DNA of 64,000 bases from the NCBI GenBank assembly GCA_946811185.2, contig OX328112.1, positions 3,596,001 to 3,660,000 on the forward strand, given 5' to 3'. The DNA comes from Hippopus hippopus (taxonomy: Eukaryota > Mollusca > Bivalvia > Cardiida > Cardiidae). Both the position numbers and the translations under genes were made by a program. The notes under the pieces are model-generated. The model worked only from the letters and a program-made list of their open reading frames with translations. It was not told the DNA's origin and did not search any database. Below, one piece after another: positions 56,624-64,000 of this stretch (positions are counted from its first letter, which is position 1; each line of letters starts with the position of its first letter).

Positions 56624-58165
56624 TACGCCCGTCGAAGACGGGACGTATTATGGGATCACCCGTAGCGGGCGGACGGGTGGGCGGCGTCCCCATTCTTTGT
56701 CCGGAGCATATCTCCAAAACTATGCTAGCTACGGTTATGAAATTTCATGGGTGGATAGATCTCATCAAGGCGGAGTGCAGTGCACAGGAATCATAACTCT
56801 TGCTTACTTAATTTTTGAGTTATTGCCCTTCATTGTTTTTCATACTGGAATTTTGTCCTGAGCATATCTCCAAGACTATACTAGCTAAGGTTATGAAACT
56901 TCATGGGTGGATAGATCTCATCAAGGGGGAGTGCAGTGCACAGGAATCATAACTCTTGCTTACTTAATTTTTGAGTTATTGCCCTTTGTTGTTTTTCATA
57001 CTTGAATTTTGTCCGCAGCATATCTCCAAGACTATACTAGCTAAGGTTATGAAACTTCATGGGTGGATAGATCTCATCAAGGGGGAGTGCAGTGCGCAGG
57101 AATCATAACTCTTGCTTCCTTAATTTTTGAGTTATTGCCCTTTGTTGTTTTTCATACTTGAATTTTGTCCGCAGCATATCTCCAAGACTACTAGCTAAGG
57201 TTATGAAACTTCATGGGTGGATAGATCTCATTAAGGGGGGGGTGCAGTGCACAGGAATCATAACTCTTGCTTACTTAATTTTTGAGTTATTTCCCTTTGT
57301 TTATATTCATACTTGAATTTTGTCCAAAGCATATCTCCAAAACTATGCTAGCTACGGTTATGAAACTTCATGGGTGGATAGATCTCATTAAGGGGGAGTG
57401 CAGTGCGAAAGAACCATAACTCTACCTCGTGCTGTCTTTGAGCTATTTCCCTTTGATTGCATTTTTACAGCATTTTCTGCTTGTCTGGAGCATAATTTTG
57501 TCATCTCCAGTCTGATTGACTTGAAAATTGGCATGAGTGTTTGTTGCAATAATACAGAGTGCAGTGTGAAAGAACCATTACTCTACCTCGTGCTGTCTTT
57601 GAGTTATTTCCCTTTGATAATCATTTTTACAGCATTTTCTGCTTGTCCGGAGCATAATTTTGTCATCTCCAGTCTGATTGACTTGAAACTTGGCATGTGT
57701 GTTAGTTGCAATAATACAGATTGCAGTTGAAAAGAACCATAACTCTACCTTGTGCTGTCTTTGAGTTATTTCCCTTTGATCGTCATTTTTACACGATTTT
57801 CTGCTTGTCCAGAGCATAACTTTGTCATCTCCAGTCTGATTGACTTGAAACTTGGCATGTGTGTTGGTTGCAATAATACGGATTGCAGTGCAAAAGAACC
57901 ATAACTCTACCTTGTGCTGTCTTTGAGTTATTTCCCTTTGATCGTCATTTTTACAGCATTTTCTGCTTGTCTGGAGCATAATTTTGTCATCTCCAGTCCG
58001 ATTGACTTGAAACTTGGTATGCATGTTTGTTGCAATATTACAGAGTACAGTGCGCAAGAACGATAACTCTACCTAGTGTGGATTTCGAGTAATTCCACTT
58101 TGATCTTCATTTTTACAGTATTTCTTGCTTGTCTGGAACGGAACTTTGTCACCTCAAGTCAAACC
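56624..58165 (+). repeat. Element with two kinds of tandem unit (about 155 and 163 bp)
   Basis: It begins with ATACGCCCGTCGAAGACGGG, a small hairpin. Then come about five units of 154-160 bp (shared text AGCATATCTCCAA, GCTAAGGTTATGAAACTTCA, TGGGTGGATAGATCTCAT). These are followed by four to five units of about 163 bp (AAGAACCATAACTCTACCT, GAGTTATTTCCCTTTGAT, GGAGCATAATTTTGTCATCT). Neighbouring units are nearly identical, suggesting recent expansion. ORFs on both strands, including 159 codons on the minus strand at 57578-58057, arise because the period is close to a multiple of three. Confidence 0.85.
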
Positions 58166-58175
58166 GGCCATTCAG

Positions 58176-58316
58176 GTCTTGGTGATCTATAGATATAATG
58201 CTTTCACAACCATCAAGAATAAAAACAATGATTCAGTTCATTTGAACGATGTCAAAAATTTTCTGCAGAAAAGAATGCCTACTGGTACTGAAACACAAGA
58301 TTACATAGACATGTAA
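58176..58316 (+). CDS. Possible terminal exon of an unidentified gene
   Basis: After an acceptor-like CCGGCCATTCAG ending at 58175 the frame reads VLVIYRYNAFTTIKNKNNDS, then VHLNDVKNFLQKRMPTG and TETQDYIDM before TAA at 58314. Composition and the clean end look like a genuine C-terminus. Downstream sequence is AT-rich as expected of a 3' untranslated region. The exon follows directly on the tandem array, so an upstream intron would contain the array. No family is recognised. Confidence 0.38.
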   Translation, partial: VLVIYRYNAFTTIKNKNNDSVHLNDVKNFLQKRMPTGTETQDYIDM

Positions 58317-58599
58317 GAGTGGGCTGTCTACATTTAAAGAACAGCACTATAGTTCAGGTCATCTGATCCTTTGCCCTACTGTTTTAAGAGAGACTACACC
58401 TAAGGTTTACTTAAAGATGTGAATACCAGTTTACTACCTGATGAAGGGTGTAGTTAATTTTACAAAGGATTTTGCAAAGTACATACTTATCCATTAATTT
58501 TACAAGCAATTTGAACGTGCTGCACTATTTTCCAAGCAAATAACTAGTATGAAGACTGAAGACCAAATACCTTTTATACATCATAGCAGTTCATTACTT

Positions 58600-59240
58600 T
58601 CTGGATGCATGTGAGATTGAATGAATTAGCAAAGATTCTTGTAAGAATGTTTGTATCATCAAGAATATAACAATTTTAAACAAAGTCAATAAAGGACTTT
58701 TGAGGATAAAATGGAAAAGAAATTGAATTACTTAAAAAAATGGAAAAAAGAAAAAAAAAAAAAAAAAAAAAATAAATAAATGAAAAAAAAAAAAAGGTAA
58801 AATTTAAAAAAAAAAAAAAAAAAAATTAGAAAGAAGAAAAAGAAATAAAAATTGATATTTTTTATGAAAAACTTCAATAAAAGACAAAAAAATTGGAAAA
58901 AGGATGAAAAAAAAAATTGTGTATATTTAAGAAGTGTGAGAGTGAATGAATTAGCAAAGATTCTTGTAAGAACGTTAATATCTATAACAATTCTAAAGTC
59001 GAAAAGGACTTTTAAGAATAAAATGGAAAAGAAATTGGAAATACTTAAAAAAATGGAAAAAAAAAAATAAATAAATAAATAAAATGTTTAAAAAAAACAT
59101 AATAATGACAATGAAATTAGAAAAAAGGGAATAAAAATTGATATTTTTTATGAAAAACTTCAATAAAAGACAAAAAAAAAAATGGAAAAAGGATAAAAAA
59201 AAAATGTGTGTATCTAAGAAGTGTGTGTGTGTGTTGAGAC
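58600..59240 (+). repeat. A-rich tandem duplication
   Basis: AGCAAAGATTCTTGTAAGAA recurs at 58628 and 58951, and AAAAATTGATATTTTTTATG with AAAAACTTCAATAAAAGACA recurs at 58848 and 59133. The units are about 300 bp and separated by long A runs. ORFs here are lysine-rich artefacts. Confidence 0.8.
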
Positions 59241-59542
59241 TTGAGAGTATGAACTTAATTTAATATTTCCGAAAGTTTTCCTCATCCATAATCCAGGAGA
59301 TTTCAGTCCTTTACCTCCAAATCTCAAGCAATCATGTTTCAGATCTGATACTAAAATGATGAAAAAAAAAAAGAATCATAAAGTTCATATGTTTAGGACT
59401 TTTATTCCATAAAATATACAAGTAAAAGACTCAATGAGAGTTTTTTGCAGATTTTCAACCCCTATCCTGCTAAATAACTAACATGAAACTTTCAAGCTGA
59501 TAGTAAAAACCCAAATATTGCTATTTTATCTCTCACCAAACA

Positions 59543-59612
59543 GTGTAGATCCAAGATCAGACTGTATGTCCTGTACAATCTTATCTTTATCTACACTATC
59601 CAAAAAAAGGTC
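59543..59612. repeat. H2 palindromic repeat
   Basis: AGTGTAGATCCAAGATCAGA faces ACAATCTTATCTTTATCTAC; the arms are moderately diverged. Confidence 0.7.
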
Positions 59613-59639
59613 AGTGAGTCGCATTATGCAGGCTACGGG

Positions 59640-59867
59640 TTAACCCTTAACCAAACAATCCCTGGTTTTTACGACCCTGACCTAGAGGTGTTTTGAAAAC
59701 ATTGTGGGAAAAGGATAAAATGCTGGTAACTAGCATTTTCTCCTTTTCCCACAATGTTTTCTACCCTGATAGAAACAAAATTCAGTTTTTGAGTTACGTT
59801 TATTTTGTCGTCTGCAAGTGCTTTCAATTTAGACCAGTCTAAAATTTCATTGTTTGGTAAAGGAATA
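59640..59867 (-). repeat. H1 hairpin MITE
   Basis: It runs from TTAACCCTTAACCAAACAA to TTTGGTAAAGGAATAA, with a well-preserved central palindrome at 59694-59762. Confidence 0.78.
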
Positions 59868-60699
59868 AGGAGAGATCGATTTTTCAATATCAATGTCTAA
59901 CATGATGAGTTGTTAGAAGTCCTTTTTTTTTTCAGAAATGAGAAATGAAATGATTTAATGTTTTTTGCTTTGTCAGATGGTCTTGTGTGACCATTAGGCT
60001 TAGAACTTGTAATATTTTTGTATGCAGTAACATTTTGTGAACCTCTCTACCAGGACTGTTGAAATTAAAGCTGTTGGGTATTATGTGACCCTGCTTCAAG
60101 ATGGATTAAGTTATGGCCTTTGAGTCAAATATTGTTAAATGAAGAAAAAAATGCTGTTTTCATTTAGTAAAGACTTTTAAAGTCATTTAAGAAACCATGA
60201 AGCATTTACAACACAATTTGCTCTTGATGACCCTTTGGAAGTGAATTTCGAAAACATGGTTTTACCATTGTCCAAGAGAAATTGCAATATTCTAGCCAGA
60301 TATGATTCATTTTTGAAAAAGATTGCAAATTTGGGCAAGTTTGAAGTTTTATCTCACAATGAAAAGATTAGCCTAATGCTACCAAATTTGAAATAAATGA
60401 TCGGTTTTGTGAACCTTCCTAAGTTTTTTTTCTGATGGTTTTTTTTTTTTAATGTGAAGTTCAGGGGTGCGGAAATCCTACGTCCGACTCGTCCGACTCG
60501 GGTAAATTTGATGTCGGACAAGTGGCTTTTTGCAATCTACTCGTCCGCGGACAAGTAGAAAATGAGGAGAAAATTGAAAGTAAAGATCTTTAACATTATC
60601 CTTGTGAAATAGAAATATTCTCTTCGTCTCACTTCGTAAACTTCAACATTTTTGAATTGAATTATGATAAACTTTTCCCTGACATCTGGAATCAAAAAC
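59868..60699. other. Unassigned, with a GTCCG-rich repeat end
   Basis: At 60462-60560 a segment starting GGGGTGCGGAAATCC carries GTCCGACTCGTCCGACTC, a GGACAAGTGG block and TCGTCCGCGGACAAG. A related GACAAGTGG and GTCCGTGGACAAG pair lies at 50105-50150. This looks like termini of a small transposon. No gene. Confidence 0.4.
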
Positions 60700-61672
60700 A
60701 AACATTTGGCTGAATCTGATTTTATGTGCTACGCAGGCTTTTTATTGATTTTGACTGCGCTGCAGTACGGCCAAAATGTTGTGGTTTCTTCGCGCCATTT
60801 GATTTGTTTAATGGAGGCAACCATAACCGAACCGAGTTATTTTTTGCACATTATAACACAGCACGTAGACTTGATGCGGTTGTCATTTCCCTATCATTCA
60901 ATATCAAATTCTTTTTTATTATTCGCAAAAACTTGCAGCTGACAAAAAAAGTTGTCTTAATTTAACACTGTGGAACACATTCTTAGTTGCAGTAAACGTA
61001 TTTGAAAGAAAACCAAACATGCTGTATCCAAGTAAAACATGTCAAGAACCGGGAAACATTACAAAAAGTTTGTTAAAAGGTCTGTAGATGATAAAGGCTA
61101 GCGCAGCCATTTTACTTTCGGCGTAAAATGTTCAAATTCTTTGCAGATATAGATCTATCTGCAGGTAATCAAATCTCCGCATACTGAGTCTCAATCTGAA
61201 GTTTCGGGGCAGTCGGACATCGCCGATTTCCCGTTGTCTGAAAGCTAGACAATTATTATCATTGCACACGATGCAAACTCTACATCTCCAGACACAATAA
61301 CCAAGCCTAGCCTTTTAACTTCCACAGATAATGAATCCCTTGTATCATATGATGGCTGGTAAGCAGTTCTGCTGAAGTATTAACTCCGGCACCCATAGGT
61401 TTACCACAGTAGTGTAAAAAAAAAAAGGGCTGTAAGTGTAAACACTGAGATATTTGGCCATGGTCTAAGCAGTTATAGTGTAACTGTTGAATCTTTTTCA
61501 ATTATTAAATTGTTGTACCTTTCTATTTACTGTATGTATGTACAGTGCCATTAATTTGTTTTATTGACCTTGAAAGTCGGTCTGCTTTTTCCGAATTTGG
61601 CCAAAATCAAGCTTGAATATCCCAAAATGAAAGGCTAAGGCCCCTTCCCAATTTTTGGGAAAAAAAGCCCAG
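60700..61672 (+). repeat. Repeat R, copy 2, uninterrupted
   Basis: It corresponds to the minus strand of 21845-28282 with both insertions absent (junctions at 61220-61227 and about 61247-61262). ORFs at 60664-60965 read through it but the frame is not kept in copy 1. It carries about 95 bp near 61560-61655 that copy 1 lacks. The 2.1-kb duplication begins 3 bp after it. Confidence 0.75.
61039..61248 (+). pseudogene. Decayed copy of the repeat R ORF
   Basis: It starts ATGTCAAGAACCGGGAAACA (MSRTGKHYKKFVKR) and stays in register with the frame at 27799-27983 for its whole length, but has stop codons replacing glutamine or leucine positions after DDKG and near the middle. It continues SPHTESQSEV, SDIADFPLSES and ends at TAG 61246-61248. 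This shows how the ORF read before the 4.6-kb element entered the other copy. Confidence 0.55.
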
Positions 61673-61674
61673 TA

Positions 61675-63838
61675 CAGTCCTACGTACAAGCCCACTTTCT
61701 CTGAAAATCCCAGATTCTGGTGGAACAGTTACCTTGTCAAGCATCCTGATAGGACAGTATAATTTATTGCATGCAATTAGTCTGAATCAATCAGTCTGAC
61801 CAGAAACGCTGTTCTCTGGGTCATTGTGTGAAACTTGATCCTAAAACTGATAAGCCCTGGAAAGTCTTGCATTCAGAGCACTTGAATTTGTCCAGTTCCA
61901 AGAAATGATTTTGAACATGTTTCAGTTCCTGTACATGCTAGGTATAGTGGAGGGTAGACTGTAACAATCTTTTTATTTAAGCACAATAAACTTTGGATTT
62001 TGCTGCCATTGAAAGTTAAATTAGAAATTCATAACAGAATGTAGATTTTAGATTTATTCAGAAATGTACTTATCTTGCAGTTATGGTCATTATTGATACT
62101 TTATCATTATTTTATGAAGAAGCTTAAAATTTTGAGGGATTAAGGTTAATATATATAAATTTGAGTCTTGCCTTGCTGGTGCAACTTTACCAGCAAAAGT
62201 TTTGCTTCTCATGATGGATTTTTAAGAAATCAAAAGAATGGCCATACACGGTATTGCATTTTACTAAGTAAAATCATTTACTAAATAAGCTAGGACTTAA
62301 AATTATATCCTTACAGCTAGAGAGAAGAAACTCTGTTAAAACTTGAAATTGTGTAGACCTACTCAGCTGTGTAAACATAGATAAATATCCAATACATGTA
62401 TGTATAGTGTAAGGGATAGAAAAACTCACGGGATTTGTTCTTATTTAAAACCCTGAAAAAGACAACAGCGCTGTCTTGAAAGGCATCCAACAATGATAGT
62501 GAATTCTCTATCCGTCATAATCTGTGCACCTTATAGCTATCAGGGGCAACATTTAGAATGAAGATACAAGAATGATTATAGATTCATAAAATAAAGATGA
62601 AATAGGTGGAAAACTGGCTGAAAACAAGTATAGATGAATCCGTAACCCCTAAAGCTCCTGAAGTTGCAGTTTCTTGCTTCCTTTTTCTTGACCTGATGTT
62701 TTTGCTTTCAAAGGGATTGAAATGTCTACAATATTTAGTTTACGTTTTTAACACTCTCCCACATTGATATGGACGAAAACAGTGTTGAAAATGGCTTAAA
62801 ACCCTAATCTAAAAAATTTCTGGGGCTTTCTACATGAGAGGGGAAGTTGATCTTTGACAGCCGGCAAGTAAACTCTATCAGGAAAGTTTGAAAATGGACT
62901 TGTCAAATGCTATATTTTGCTGTTTCATCAGAAACTACATGACTGTTCATCTGATCACATGATGCTTTCTTAGTGCATGGGGGCCATTACAGTCTTATAT
63001 CTCTTTTGGGCCCAGCCGGTAACTCAGTGGGTTACATCCAAGGCTTGAAATTAGGGGGTTGCAGGTTTGAATCCACAGCTCAGCCATTTCCTTCTTGAAG
63101 ATTGATTGATAGTCACTGTGACTCGATTCACTCACCTCTCACTGCTGATCATGGTTAGGAAAATAATTATGTAGGAAAGATGCCAGTGGTTGGGGAAAGA
63201 ATATGGTATAAAGTCCTTGTAAAAGCAAATCAATGTAAGTATGGATAGAGACTTTGGTCTCTGTGATTTACCTGAAATAATGTTGAAATTGGCATTAGAC
63301 ACCAACCAATCAATTAATACAGGTGTATCACCTGAGCCCTTTTCATACTATGACTGTCATTGTCTGTTCTACCAAATAGAAAAGGCCAAAGGAGTTTTCA
63401 GATACACATGAGGCTGAGCATTGCAAAATATTAGTTCCTTTATCATTGTAAAAGACAGCAGGGTAATGTGATAGTACGTAGATCTCTATATGTCAAATTC
63501 AGACAAAGTTTCATAAAGATTCTAATTTAACAATGGTTTGAAATTATGGCCTAGTCTTAGATAACTGATAGAATAGTAAACCAAGCATTCATAATGAAGA
63601 TTGGCATGAAAGTTCATTCAAGACAGAGACATTATTAGGGTGACCAAGACAAAAAGTTAATCCAACTGACCTTTAACCCAACAACCAAGTCTTTAATACA
63701 CCTAGATACTGCTAATAGAGTGATGATGTATCTAATATAAATTTTACTTAGTTTCATTGCTTTTGGCTATACATAGGCTTTTTACAAAGTTGGTATCAAG
63801 GAGACACAGTGAAAATGGACGAAAAGTTTGGTCTTAAA
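61675..63838 (+). repeat. 2.1-kb direct duplication, copy 2
   Basis: It matches 42066-44200 from CAGTCCTACGTACAAGCCCA to GTTTGGTCTTAAA, including the internal SINE at 63005-63315. Outside these limits the sequences are unrelated. Confidence 0.88.
63005..63315 (+). repeat. tRNA-derived SINE inside duplication copy 2
   Basis: Same as 43370-43680: CCAGCCGGTAACTCAGTGGG head, GCAGGTTTGAATCC B box and an ACACCAACCAATCAATT tail. Confidence 0.72.
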
Positions 63839-64000
63839 GACGATCGCTACAGTTTCACCATTTTTTGAAAACATTCAGAATTTCATGAAACTTTGTGTGG
63901 TGATAGTATATTATCTGATCTTCAAATATAGGAGATAAAAAAAGGGGGCCACCAGCTTTGGGAAAATTCTACGAATATTTCTTTTAGTACACCCTGAATT

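Noticed and set aside
57578..58057. 159-codon minus-strand ORF with internally repeated 54-residue segments
   Set aside because: It is open only because the tandem unit is close to 162 bp. There is no domain, and the plus strand of the same array is open as well.
58735..59235. Lysine-rich ORFs
   Set aside because: They come from long A runs in a tandem duplication and have no protein-like composition.
60664..60965. Two overlapping ORFs of 92 and 79 codons
   Set aside because: They lie upstream of the repeat R ORF, and the frame is not kept in the copy at 28060-28282.

Overview
This window looks like nuclear DNA of an animal, most likely a marine bivalve mollusc. It is AT-rich, has no bacterial-style gene packing, and is filled with repeat types I associate with bivalve genomes: arrays of about 145-bp units capped by a GGCCATGATGGCC hairpin, TTAACCCTTTACC-ended hairpin elements, AGATCAGACTGC palindromes and tRNA-derived SINEs. 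That assignment rests on repeat recognition from memory; the species is not resolved. There is no rRNA, no convincing functional tRNA gene and no CRISPR array.

Protein-coding content is slight. It consists of a decayed mariner transposase (0.7-1.8 kb), a Tc1-like transposase tail (48.3 kb), a broken PHD-finger reading frame (39.5-39.9 kb, minus), a repeat-borne ORF with a decayed paralogue (27.8-28.0 kb minus; 61.0-61.25 kb plus), and several short exon-like pieces that may belong to host genes (47.1 kb minus; 53.8-55.8 kb and 58.2 kb plus). One of these resembles part of a myosin-XVIII motor, tentatively. Most other ORFs over 60 codons are chance frames in repeats.

Layout. 0-2 kb: a SINE-like duplication split by a 1327-bp mariner with TA target duplication. 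3.1-4.9 and 11.8-13.7 kb: two hairpin-capped elements carrying 145-bp tandem units. 7.7-10.9 and 17.4-18.3 kb: two copies of one repeat, each cut by a different insertion, so each shows the other's empty site. 15.3-18.7 kb: a 3.4-kb element with a perfect 8-bp target duplication. 21.8-28.3 kb: a repeat interrupted by a 4.6-kb element full of CGAAAATAGC motifs; an uninterrupted relative lies at 60.7-61.7 kb on the opposite strand. 28.3-35.2 kb: successive elements whose inverted ends are built from a short iterated motif, a different motif in each. 38.8-40.4 kb: another such element with nested MITEs and the PHD-finger remnant. 42.07-44.20 and 61.68-63.84 kb: a direct 2.1-kb duplication. 44.4-46.5 and 56.6-58.2 kb: further tandem-unit elements. 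51-54.4 kb: a cluster of hairpin MITEs.

The most interesting signal is the set of elements ended by iterated motifs (GGAGAAATCGTCCCC, GTCAAAACGTACCC, CATTTCGTACCAT, TCCTATTATCGACACC, ACGAAAATAGCTT, GGGGCGAAACGACTAG). Read on one strand they share a skeleton of G-rich start, CG, then an A/T run. They may form one transposon superfamily whose terminal motif diversifies. This is inference from pattern only.
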